This document shows positions 26,519 to 34,906 of a DNA stretch of 64,000 nucleotides, piece by piece. The notes beneath the pieces are model-generated. The model did not search any database. It had not been told where the DNA came from and saw only the letters and a list, made by a program, of their open reading frames with translations. The position numbers and the translations under genes are program-made. Where the stretch lies: contig JARKNW010000057.1 in assembly GCA_029976075.1 (NCBI GenBank), positions 1 through 64,000 of the forward strand. The letters are read 5' to 3'. This DNA comes from Pleomorphomonas sp. Its GTDB lineage: Bacteria; Pseudomonadota; Alphaproteobacteria; Rhizobiales; Pleomorphomonadaceae. The number at the start of each line of letters is the position of its first letter. Within the stretch, counting starts at the first letter, position 1.

Positions 26519-27973
26519 TCAGACGGCGTTGAGCAGGTCCTGAAGCATCTGGTCGACCGCCGAGATGAGCTTGGCGGAAGCCGAGTATGTGCGCTCGATC
26601 TCGAGTTGCTTGGACAGCTCGTCGTCGAGGTTGACGCCGGTGGTGTTGGACAGCGCCTCCGAAGCGCGTTGCAGCATGGTCGACTGATAGGTCGATGAGG
26701 TGTCGACCTGCTGCCGGTTGAATTCGAGCCAGCTCGCAGAGGACGTGGCATAATCGGCGAGCGTGTTGGTGGGGTCGGCACCCGAGTTGGGATCGAAAAC
26801 CCGGGCCTCGCCCAACTTTGTGACGAGGGTATTCAGTCGTTCGGCAAACCCGGCTTCGTTTCCGGTGTTGTAGTCATAGGTGATGCCGTCGCGGATCTTG
26901 TCGAGGTTGCCGCCCGCGGTCGGATCGATGGCCGGATTGACGGTGATGACGCCGGCAAGACCTGTTTCGATCGTGGCGGAGGCTGGTACGGTGCCCGCTG
27001 GCCAAGTGAACAGGCCGGGCACATTCGGCCCCGCGCCCGACGGATCGCTTTCTGCGAAGGCCTCGATCAGGCCTCGGGCAATCTCGTCGAGCTGGCTTTG
27101 ATAGGTGACGCATGCCTCGTCGCGCAATGTGGCGAGACCGGCAAGGCGGCCGGAGTTGCTCGGCATCGATGACGAGCCACCGACCACGGCGACCCCATCC
27201 ACATAGACGGCGTTACCGACGGTCGAGGCATTGAACACGTTGGTCGACTGGAAACTGACCTGGCGCGCATGGGTTTCGAACAGCGCCACGCCACCGTCGG
27301 TGTAGATGGCAACGTCGTTGTTGTCGCGCGCCACCACGGAGACGCCGATTTCCTCGGAGAGCTGGGAGATCAATCCATCGCGGCTGTCCATGCTGTCGGT
27401 GACGTCGGCTCCGGTCACGGTACCATGCACGATCGTCGTGTTGAGGGTATCTATCTTGGCAAGCAGGTCGTTGATGCGCTGCACCGAAGCGCCCATGTCC
27501 GCATCGGCGAGGGCGCGTGTTGTCTGCACGGTCGTCGTTGCCTGGTTCAGCGTGCTCGACAAGGTGTTGGCAGAGCTCTGCACCGCTTGGGCGAGGATGG
27601 TGTTGCTTGGATTGGCAGCATACTGCTGCAGCTTGTTGTTGAGGTCGCCCAACTTGGCTGCCGGGCTCTGGTTGAGCTCGGGATCGCCGATCGTCTGGGA
27701 CAACTTGGTCAAGCCGTCGAGCAACGCATCCTGCTTGGCCGAGGCCGAAGTAGCCTTGAGCATTGTCTTGTAGAGGGCGGCATCGGTGGAGCGCTCGATC
27801 GACACCACTTGAACGGTACCGCCCATGCCGGTGATGACCGTCGCAGACTTTCGGGAGTAGGAATCCTCCTTGCCGCCGGCGATGTTGCGCGACGTCGTCG
27901 CCGTCTGCACGCCGGAGGTCTGCAGCGAGGATTTGGCGACGTTGAGGGCCATCGAGAGGGACATGGGAGTCAT
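26519..27973 (-). CDS. flgK: Flagellar hook-associated protein FlgK
   Basis: 484 residues. The N terminus has MSLSMALNVAKSSLQTSGVQ and TSRNIAGGKEDSYSRKSATV, and the C terminus has LDDELSKQLEIERTYSASAK followed by a final helix. FlgK is the first hook-filament junction protein. It follows flgE by 16 nt and precedes flgL. Confidence 0.95.
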   Translation of the reverse strand: MTPMSLSMALNVAKSSLQTSGVQTATTSRNIAGGKEDSYSRKSATVITGMGGTVQVVSIERSTDAALYKTMLKATSASAKQDALLDGLTKLSQTIGDPELNQSPAAKLGDLNNKLQQYAANPSNTILAQAVQSSANTLSSTLNQATTTVQTTRALADADMGASVQRINDLLAKIDTLNTTIVHGTVTGADVTDSMDSRDGLISQLSEEIGVSVVARDNNDVAIYTDGGVALFETHARQVSFQSTNVFNASTVGNAVYVDGVAVVGGSSSMPSNSGRLAGLATLRDEACVTYQSQLDEIARGLIEAFAESDPSGAGPNVPGLFTWPAGTVPASATIETGLAGVITVNPAIDPTAGGNLDKIRDGITYDYNTGNEAGFAERLNTLVTKLGEARVFDPNSGADPTNTLADYATSSASWLEFNRQQVDTSSTYQSTMLQRASEALSNTTGVNLDDELSKQLEIERTYSASAKLISAVDQMLQDLLNAV

Positions 27974-27989
27974 CCGTTGGGGTTGGGGG

Positions 27990-29273
27990 TCAGCGCTTCA
28001 GGTTGACCAGGACATCGAGCAGATCGGAGCCGGTCTGGAAAACCTTGGAGTTGGCGGTGTAGCCGCGTTGCGCTTCGATCATCGCGGTCAGCTCATTGGC
28101 CATGTCGGCGTTGGACTGTTCCAGCGAGTTGGACTTGATGATGCCGAAGCTCGACGCGCCGGCAAAACCAAGGCTGGGATCGCCCGAGTCCATCGAAACG
28201 GAGTAGGCGTTGCCGGCAACCGGCGTCAGATTGTCCGGGCTCGGCACGTTGGCGAGCGGGATCTGGAAGGTGGCCTTGCGGGTGCCGTCGCCAAAGATGG
28301 CGTAGACGATGCCCTTGTCGCTGATCTCGACGCTGTCGACCGCCTGGGCGGCATTGCCGTCGGTATCGCCCTTGGGAGAAAACTCGGTGGTTCCCAACTG
28401 AGTCATGCTCGATAGATCGAGCGTCATGGTCTGCGACGAGCCGTTGTTCGGCACCGAAAAGGAAGCAATGGCCGGTGCCGTCAGCTTGCCGTTGGTCGGA
28501 TCGAAGTTGAGAGTACCGGTACTGAGGACCGGACCGACCGCCGGTGTTCCAGTCGCCGTGTAGGGGAAGCTGCCGCCGGTGGCGCCTGCGCGATCGAAGA
28601 CTGCATACTCCCACTGGTTGGAGCCGGTCTTGGTGAAGTAAACATCGAGCATTACCTCGTTTCCGAGGTTGTCGTAGGTCGTCAGCGAGGTCTTGTTGGT
28701 ATAGGCGGAACCGGCGACGTTGCTCCCGGCCGAGGTGGCCGGAGGTGTGACAGCCGCGTTCGAGTTGAGCGTTGCGGTAATATACCCTTTGGTCGTCGGC
28801 GAAGCCGTCATGCCCAGTGCCTTGACGTTCACCGGGATGAGGCCGTTCAGGCTATTGGCCGAAGGAGTCGGCGTGCCGTTGGCCAGGTCGTAACCCAACA
28901 ACGTGAATCCGCCAGTGTTTTTCAGCGTACCGTCCGTCTGTTCGATGAAGGAACCGGCGCGAGTCAGATAGGGCGTGCCGCCGGCATCCTGAACCACAAA
29001 GAAACCGGAGCCAGTCACTGCCAGGTCGAGGTTGCTGGTGGTCGAAAGGTAGGAGCCTGCTTCGCCAATGGCATAGCGGGTCTGGGTGTTGACACCAGCC
29101 GGCTGGTAGTTGCCTGAGCGACCGCTACCAATAACCATCGACGAGAACTCGGTCGAGGCGCGCTTGTAGCCGGGAGTATTGGCGTTGGCGATGTTGTCGG
29201 AGGTGGTAGCCAACTTGCTACCTTGGGCGTTCATTCCCGAAACACCGCTGCGCAAGACGCCATAAAGACTCAT
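27990..29273 (-). CDS. flgE: Flagellar hook protein FlgE
   Basis: 427 residues. N-terminal VLRSGVSGMNAQGSKLATTS and DNIANANTPGYKRASTEFSS are the hook signature; the middle SAYTNKTSLTTYDNLGNEVM and the C-terminal NELTAMIEAQRGYTANSKVF also match FlgE. It is the first gene of a thirteen-gene unit ending at 19068, with a flagellar box 49-58 nt before the ATG and an inverted repeat just behind it. Confidence 0.97.
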   Translation of the reverse strand: MSLYGVLRSGVSGMNAQGSKLATTSDNIANANTPGYKRASTEFSSMVIGSGRSGNYQPAGVNTQTRYAIGEAGSYLSTTSNLDLAVTGSGFFVVQDAGGTPYLTRAGSFIEQTDGTLKNTGGFTLLGYDLANGTPTPSANSLNGLIPVNVKALGMTASPTTKGYITATLNSNAAVTPPATSAGSNVAGSAYTNKTSLTTYDNLGNEVMLDVYFTKTGSNQWEYAVFDRAGATGGSFPYTATGTPAVGPVLSTGTLNFDPTNGKLTAPAIASFSVPNNGSSQTMTLDLSSMTQLGTTEFSPKGDTDGNAAQAVDSVEISDKGIVYAIFGDGTRKATFQIPLANVPSPDNLTPVAGNAYSVSMDSGDPSLGFAGASSFGIIKSNSLEQSNADMANELTAMIEAQRGYTANSKVFQTGSDLLDVLVNLKR

Positions 29274-29321
29274 CGCCGATCTCCTGAAGCACTGTCATTG
29301 CTTGCAGGAAACACCGCCACC

Positions 29322-29331
29322 CTTGCGCGAG
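29322..29331 (-). promoter_or_regulatory. Flagellar box upstream of flgE
   Basis: Minus-strand context CAAGCCTCGCGCAAGGGTGG, an exact match to the CTCGCGCAAG core, 49 nt before the flgE ATG. Confidence 0.65.
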
Positions 29332-29339
29332 GCTTGTCT

Positions 29340-29375
29340 TTTGATAGCTAAAATTGAAAGTAAAACGCTATCAAA
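29340..29375. repeat. Inverted repeat TTTGATAGC / GCTATCAAA next to the flgE box
   Basis: Two perfect 9-bp arms (29340-29348 and 29367-29375) are separated by 18 bp of A/T-rich sequence, in a locally AT-rich island of a GC-rich region. It lies just upstream of the flgE box as seen from flgE. Possible operator for a dimeric regulator; no T-run suits a terminator role. Confidence 0.55.
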
Positions 29376-30122
29376 GCGGATATTACTTAGCCTTCTTTTG
29401 CCAGCATAGATGGCGTTAACACGCTATTCAGGAACTCTATTGTTCCTGTCAAAAATACCAATGGTCTTGATGATATGTTTAGGACATCGGCGTCCAAAGA
29501 CGTCTTGCCCGCTCAAGTGAAGGAGGTCGGGTCGCAAAGTGTGCCGGATTGAAACGGTAATGGATATCTCCAGATGTTTATCTCAAATACAACCATTGGT
29601 AGTCATTCCCAAGTTCCAGCCTAGGTCGTGAGAGGGGGGGAGATTGCCGGCGGTAGGTCGTGTTTGCCAGTTCCTCACGGCGCAAAATGAACCCTATCGA
29701 GAAAAAGAGGTACGACGTGTCGCAGGTCCGGCGGTCCGATTGCCACGGTTGGTGCATTCCCGCATCAGGAGATGACCATGGCTCACAGAGCAGCTGCGAC
29801 CATAGCAGCCGAACAACAGCGCCTGACGCTGATGAGGCAGAGCCTGAGAAACAGGCCGATCTAAGCCGCCCTGGCCAAGCATGCCAAAATGGCCCAAGGC
29901 TTTGCCGCCCAGCCATCGCGGCTCATCCGTCATTTCGTGATCGTTGGCTTGCCGGGCTTTGTCACCATCGAGGCGGGCGGGCATCGTCCAGACCACCGCG
30001 CTCCACACCGAGGGCCAATGGAATGCCGCCATCTATGTCGCGCCGTCAAACTACGCCACCTGCCTGAAGCTCAGATCCACTGAGACCGGGCTCGAAGAAC
30101 ACTTAAGCACTGCCGGTGTAGT
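29376..30122. other. Intergenic stretch with no convincing gene (possible gene remnant)
   Basis: The first 200 bp are AT-rich and look non-coding. From about 29777 to 30080 a plus-strand frame has coding-like sequence (MAHRAAATIAAEQQRLTLMR) that hits a stop at about 29863, continues (KMAQGFAAQPSRLIRHFVIV), then makes sense only in a shifted frame (VQTTALHTEGQWNAAIYVAP). This could be a decayed gene, but I do not recognise a family. Other open frames here are short and unsupported. Confidence 0.3.
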
Positions 30123-31196
30123 TCAGTCCGCATATAAGGCGGAGATTACCCGTCGCGCCCGTTCCGGTGAAGTGATCAGCGATGTGGTGTCGGTGATATG
30201 GTCGATCGACCCGATGACGGGCAGATCGACAAGAAGCGGGTCGGTTATAGTGGAGGCGAGGTCGGCGCTGATTTCTTCGGCGTTGATCACCAGGAACGGG
30301 CGGTCGAAGTAAGGGGCGACCTTCGGCTCCACGGATAATGGGAACCCAGCTCGCGCATGCAACTCCGCCACGGCGAGACCGGCATGGGCGAGGTGAGACT
30401 GACGCTCTTCCCACGTGGTGGCGGCCAGCGCCGCACTGAGCAGCGGAGACAGCATTCCTGCGCATGAAAGTCGATTGAAGGCGGTGCCAAACCACTTTGC
30501 ATAAGGAGGGTAACGGCCCTCAATCAGGAAGCCCACCCGCATGATGTCGCGCGCGATCCGTGCCGCTATGATGCGTGAGCCGAGGTCGTCATCGACATGA
30601 CCAGTCCGCCCGACAAACGCCTGTTCGTCACTGATGCGACGCCATTGAGCTGCGAGCTTGTATAGCGTGACGTCACGCGGACAATTGCCGAAGGTATTCT
30701 TGAGCCGAGCAAGCTCTCCAAGTCCGTTATGGAAGACTTCTCCAGCCGTTATCTCCAGCAGCCTTTGTTCGGGGAGAGATAGCCAAGTCAGCGCGTCTAT
30801 GGGGTCCTGAAGACTTAGCGCCAATCGCGTCCTCAGAATGCCGCCGGAGGTGAACACCTCGAGGCCATGCTCTTGGCGTCCAAGTGCGTCATCTGCAACG
30901 ATCGGCGGGTGAGGGCGGGAGCGATAGCCGATGGGCTCCCCCAGGAACATCGGCGGCTTCAACACGTCGAAACCATCGACGATCGACTTGGCGTGCGATG
31001 CAAAATCCTCGCCGGTCACCACGAGTTGGACACGCGGCCCCCAGTTGTGATCGCGCGACATCTCATCGTCAAAACCAAGGAGCTCGGACCCGTAGCCGAA
31101 AATGCCTGCGTCGTAGAGCAGATCCGGGAATGCCTTGTCGAGCCAAGGGCGCACGACATCCCGATAAAACAACCTCGCGAGATCGATACCCTTCAT
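30123..31196 (-). CDS. DUF4037-type nucleotidyltransferase-like protein
   Basis: 357 residues from the ATG at 31196 (GAGG about 8 nt upstream; a TTG 12 nt earlier is possible). The early segment DAGIFGYGSELLGFDDEMSR followed by DHNWGPRVQLVV matches the DUF4037 group, in which a G-S and D-x-D arrangement resembles the nucleotidyltransferase active site. The rest is mostly helical. The substrate is unknown. No signal peptide. It begins 13 nt after the stop of the TadG-like gene, so the two may be co-transcribed, although no functional link is known. Confidence 0.72.
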   Translation of the reverse strand: MKGIDLARLFYRDVVRPWLDKAFPDLLYDAGIFGYGSELLGFDDEMSRDHNWGPRVQLVVTGEDFASHAKSIVDGFDVLKPPMFLGEPIGYRSRPHPPIVADDALGRQEHGLEVFTSGGILRTRLALSLQDPIDALTWLSLPEQRLLEITAGEVFHNGLGELARLKNTFGNCPRDVTLYKLAAQWRRISDEQAFVGRTGHVDDDLGSRIIAARIARDIMRVGFLIEGRYPPYAKWFGTAFNRLSCAGMLSPLLSAALAATTWEERQSHLAHAGLAVAELHARAGFPLSVEPKVAPYFDRPFLVINAEEISADLASTITDPLLVDLPVIGSIDHITDTTSLITSPERARRVISALYAD

Positions 31197-31209
31197 CGCC
31201 GGCCTCAAC

Positions 31210-32496
31210 TCAATGGGTGATATGAGTTTCGCTCACGACATTGGCAAACAACTGGTTCAATACGGCACTGACATCACCAGACGGCGCGACCTCCGCATAA
31301 AGCCCATCCGAGGCACAAGTCTTCATGTTGGTCGAGATCTTGGTCTGAAATGGCGCAATCCAGGTATTGTACCAGACATTGCTGGTGATCTTCTGATAGG
31401 TCGTATAGAGGCTGGCGATCTTAACGGCATTGGCCTTGATCAGGGCGCAAGGTGCCGTGTCGAGTGGTTCCTGGCATCGGTTGCCGTCGAGTTTTTCTGT
31501 ACAGTTCAAGGGGCGCTGGGCATCTTCCACGCCGTCGCTGATCAAAAACAATACCTTGATTGGGTCCGATGGCGACAGGCCACTGCCACTGGTGCCGATG
31601 ATGCCTTTGAGCGTGGTGAGCGCGGTCAACATATCCGTTTCTTGATCGTTATTGTAGTTCTGGTAGGGGATGGTCATCAGGTCGACATTGGCTGCCGCTG
31701 CAGCGACGGAAGAGAGAGACGACGACAGGGCGGCAACGGGCGTCAGCTTCGCCGATTGTGCGTCCGATCCCAGCGAATAGACGGCCATTTTGTATTGGCT
31801 GGAGACAAGCTGGCTGGTTGCCGCCTGATTGATCATCGATTTCACAGCCCGAGACACCACCTGATAACGCAGAGTAATCCCATCCTTTTGGGCCAGAGCG
31901 TAGGTGTCATAAGTGGCGCCGGTGATGTGACAGGCAAAGGCACATCCGCCATTGACCACCTCAAGGGAGGTGATGTCCGTCGCTGTTGCGCCAAGCCCCA
32001 TGGACGGACTATTATCGATCATCACATAAAAGTTGTAATAGTAGACGGGTCTATTTTGCGCAGTAGATCTGGCTGATATTTTTATGCTGTTTACGCCGAA
32101 AATTCGGACGAAATAAGTAGGCACCTCCGAGTTAAGCGTTACATCAGAATTAAAAACACTTCCTGTGTACTGGACCGAAATCTGTGAGGATGTAATTGTC
32201 GAAAAATCGGCTTCAGAAAAGTTCTGTTGGGCTATCTTGAACGCATCACTTTCCGCCGCTGTGATCTCGCCCGATGTACCGCTTTGGATGACTTGCTTCA
32301 CAGCCGTCGAACTCATGGAGATGGCGCCGACGGCTGCTGCATCGGCTGCGTCTTGCAACATCTCCTGCGTGCGAGCGGTGATGGAATAGTCGACCGCAGC
32401 TCCGACTGCGATGATCAGTGGCAGGATTACCAGCGCAAAGACGACGCTGATTGCGCCAGAGCGGTTCGTTCCGAACAGCGCCAATACTCGCTGCAC
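31210..32496 (-). CDS. TadG/TadE-like pilus assembly protein with vWA domain
   Basis: About 428 residues. An N-terminal membrane helix preceded by NRSGAISVVFALVILPLIIA, then AQEMLQDAADAAAVGA-type sequence, is the TadE/TadG pattern. A von Willebrand A domain follows, with the MIDAS-like motif MIDNSPSMG (D-x-S-x-S) and EVVNGGCAFACHITGATYDT. Such proteins are exported minor components of Flp/Tad pili, but no other tad gene is nearby. The frame is open to 32598; I chose the GTG at 32496 because it gives the usual short N terminus before the helix, but the start is uncertain. Confidence 0.75.
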   Translation of the reverse strand: MQRVLALFGTNRSGAISVVFALVILPLIIAVGAAVDYSITARTQEMLQDAADAAAVGAISMSSTAVKQVIQSGTSGEITAAESDAFKIAQQNFSEADFSTITSSQISVQYTGSVFNSDVTLNSEVPTYFVRIFGVNSIKISARSTAQNRPVYYYNFYVMIDNSPSMGLGATATDITSLEVVNGGCAFACHITGATYDTYALAQKDGITLRYQVVSRAVKSMINQAATSQLVSSQYKMAVYSLGSDAQSAKLTPVAALSSSLSSVAAAAANVDLMTIPYQNYNNDQETDMLTALTTLKGIIGTSGSGLSPSDPIKVLFLISDGVEDAQRPLNCTEKLDGNRCQEPLDTAPCALIKANAVKIASLYTTYQKITSNVWYNTWIAPFQTKISTNMKTCASDGLYAEVAPSGDVSAVLNQLFANVVSETHITH

Positions 32497-32713
32497 TCGT
32501 TCGCCGTATCCGGCGCATGGGAACGTAGAGAACACCGAGCACCCCACTGTCGGCGGGGCACGCCTGGCGGCGGCCCGAAGAAATGAGCATTCCGGCACTG
32601 GCCGGCAAGCATCACCACAGGCTCATAACCGCATATGTTGATGAAATTTCCGCTAAAGCGCACGGAGCACTGATGCGCGACGGAAATGCGGAGACGATGG
32701 ACGCGAACTCAGG

Positions 32714-33685
32714 TCAGCCGAGCGACCGTATAGCCGACTTATAGTTTTCGACGATGCCGGCGTAGTCAGCTTCGGCAGCCACGAGCTTCGACGGATGGCC
32801 GTCCCAAGCGTTTGGACCAAATGTATGGCCATCGAGCTTCTGAATGCTTTGACCGATGGCGATCCCCTCCGTGACGACGCGCACAGGCCCCGAGCGCAGC
32901 GTGAATAGTTCGGGTTTCACCAGATAGGCTGCCGCCGCCACGTCGTGCAGGCAGCAGCCATCTATCTGGTTTCGTCGTTGATAGAGAGCTTCGTAACCGC
33001 GCGAGATATCCCAAAGGAAGCGACCGGCGCGGCCGCTGGCGGCCAGCTCCTCCGCGTCCTCGCGGCTCGCCACGCAGTGGCTGGTCACATCAAGCCCGAT
33101 TGCCGTCACCGGCCAAGCCGCCGTAAACACCTTGTCGGCGGCATGCGGATCATTGTGGACATTGGCTTCGGCCACCGGCGTGGCATTGCCGCGTCTGCCA
33201 CCCCATGCGAAGGCGCCCCCCATGATCACCACACCCTTCACCAGCTCCGCAATATCTGGCGCGCGCTCCAAGGCGAGCGCCAGATTGGTCAATGGAGCAA
33301 CGGCGAGCAGGGTGACCTTGCCGGGGTTGGCCCTGACGATCTCGACGATCCGGTCCGCGGCATGGCCTTCGCTTGGCTGAGCCGAAAAGCTTCGGGTGAA
33401 CCCGGCGTCACCAAGACCATCATCGCCATGAATGAAAGCCGGCGCCGGCCGGCGATTGATGGTCAGCGGTCGAGTGGCACCAGCGTAAACCGGCGCGTCG
33501 ATACCGAAGCGTTGAGTGAGGTAGAGCGCGTTTCGCGTTGTGATATCGGTCTCGGCATTGCCAAACACCGTCGTGATGGCGGCGAGCTTCAGGCTCGCCT
33601 GCGCCTTCAGGAAGAGCAGAGCCATGGCATCGTCGATTCCCGGATCGGTATCGAAGATAACGATGCTTTTTTCTGTGTCGGCCAT
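32714..33685 (-). CDS. Inosine/uridine-preferring nucleoside hydrolase
   Basis: 323 residues. The N-terminal calcium-binding signature IVIFDTDPGIDDAMALLFLK is diagnostic of the family. VVIMGGAFAWGGRRGNATPV followed by AEANVHNDPHAADKV supplies further active-site residues. The enzyme hydrolyses the N-glycosidic bond of ribonucleosides to base plus ribose; cytoplasmic, no signal peptide. The start ATG at 33685 has AAGGGAA upstream. It is third in an operon after a sugar isomerase/epimerase and a Gfo/Idh/MocA dehydrogenase. Confidence 0.93.
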   Translation of the reverse strand: MADTEKSIVIFDTDPGIDDAMALLFLKAQASLKLAAITTVFGNAETDITTRNALYLTQRFGIDAPVYAGATRPLTINRRPAPAFIHGDDGLGDAGFTRSFSAQPSEGHAADRIVEIVRANPGKVTLLAVAPLTNLALALERAPDIAELVKGVVIMGGAFAWGGRRGNATPVAEANVHNDPHAADKVFTAAWPVTAIGLDVTSHCVASREDAEELAASGRAGRFLWDISRGYEALYQRRNQIDGCCLHDVAAAAYLVKPELFTLRSGPVRVVTEGIAIGQSIQKLDGHTFGPNAWDGHPSKLVAAEADYAGIVENYKSAIRSLG

Positions 33686-33766
33686 CGACGGTTCCCTTGA
33701 GCACAAACCTGCAGGCGAAGCCGCCAGAGGCAGCTCCGCGTCCGCATCGGACGGAGATCGAAAAGC

Positions 33767-34897
33767 TCAGCCGATCTTGGTCCAGATGTTGCCAGCCGCA
33801 TTGGATTTCAGGCAGGCTTCGACGAACTTCGAACCGCTGACTCCATCACCTACCGATGGCACCGTCGAAGCGATGGCCTTGCCGGCCAGAAGATCCGCAG
33901 CGTCGCGATAGAGGTTGGCGAACGCTTCCAGATAACCTTCCGGGTGGGCGGCCGGAACGCGGCTGCCGGCGATGGCCGCACTCGTCGCGCCAGCGCCGTT
34001 GCGGCGGATCATCTGGCGCGGCTCGCCGAGCCGGGTGAACCACAGTTCCTCAGGCTTCTCCTGCCACCATTCGAGGCCGGCCTTGTCACCGTAGATTCGG
34101 AAGGACACATTGTTGCCGTTGCCCGGCAGCACTTGGCTTGCAAGGATGGATCCCTTGGCGCCAGAGGCGTATCGCATCAGGATCGCCGCATCATCGTCGA
34201 CCCGACGACCTTCCACCAAGGTAGAAAGATCTGCGAGGAGATGGGTGGGCTGCTCACCGACGACAAACGCAGCAAGGTTCCAGGCATGGGTGCCGACGTC
34301 GCCAATGGCGCCACCGGCACCGGCTTTCTTCGGGTCGGTGCGCCAGACCGCGCCCTCCGCTCCCGTATTCTCCACCGGAGCAGCCAGCCAATCCTGCAGA
34401 TACTCCATCTCGACGCGGCGAAGCTTGCCGATCTCACCGGCGGCGATCATTTCCCGTGCCTGCCGCACCATGGGATAGCCTGTGTAGGTGTGGGTCAGGA
34501 AGAAGCGGCGGCCGGTGCTCTCCACCAAGGCGGCGAGCGCTTCGGCGTCGGCGAGCGTCGTGGTCATCGGCTTTTCGCAGATCACGTCGAACCCGGCTTC
34601 GAGCGCCGCCTTGGCGACCGGAAAATGCAGGAAGTTCGGCGTGACGATCACCACCGCATCGACGCGGTCAGGACGAACCGACTCCTTGTCGATCAGCTCC
34701 TGATAGGTGGCGTAGGCGCGATCCGGAGCGATACCGAGCGTTGCGGCAAAGGCTCGGCCACGCTCGGCGTCGACATCAAGGGCTCCAGCGACCAGTTCGA
34801 AGCGGTCGTCCATGCGCATGGCGATGCGATGCACGGCACCGATGAAGGCGGTTGGACCGCCGCCGATCATGCCGAGTTTGATGCGGGTCTTACTCAT
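33767..34897 (-). CDS. Gfo/Idh/MocA-family oxidoreductase
   Basis: 376 residues. Rossmann motif near the N terminus (IKLGMIGGGPTAFIGAVHRI), followed by VDAVVIVTPNFLHFPVAKAA and CEKPMTTTLADAEALAALVE, where EKP is the conserved lysine motif of this NAD(P)-dependent sugar dehydrogenase family. GGAIGDVGTHAWNLAAFVVG supplies the catalytic D-x-x-x-H. The substrate (inositol, sugar or sugar acid) cannot be read from sequence. It lies 9 nt downstream of a TIM-barrel isomerase/epimerase, a common pairing in inositol-like catabolism. Confidence 0.92.
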   Translation of the reverse strand: MSKTRIKLGMIGGGPTAFIGAVHRIAMRMDDRFELVAGALDVDAERGRAFAATLGIAPDRAYATYQELIDKESVRPDRVDAVVIVTPNFLHFPVAKAALEAGFDVICEKPMTTTLADAEALAALVESTGRRFFLTHTYTGYPMVRQAREMIAAGEIGKLRRVEMEYLQDWLAAPVENTGAEGAVWRTDPKKAGAGGAIGDVGTHAWNLAAFVVGEQPTHLLADLSTLVEGRRVDDDAAILMRYASGAKGSILASQVLPGNGNNVSFRIYGDKAGLEWWQEKPEELWFTRLGEPRQMIRRNGAGATSAAIAGSRVPAAHPEGYLEAFANLYRDAADLLAGKAIASTVPSVGDGVSGSKFVEACLKSNAAGNIWTKIG

Positions 34898-34906
34898 GAC
34901 GTTTCC

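Noticed and set aside
29296..29331. Flagellar box of flgE as a sigma-54 promoter (GG...GC)
   Set aside because: The nearest GG and GC are 8 or 11 bp apart, not 10, and the -24 element TGGCAC is absent.
29694..30032. 112-residue minus-strand frame in the intergenic stretch
   Set aside because: No recognisable family, no RBS and Trp/Cys/His-rich composition unlike neighbours.
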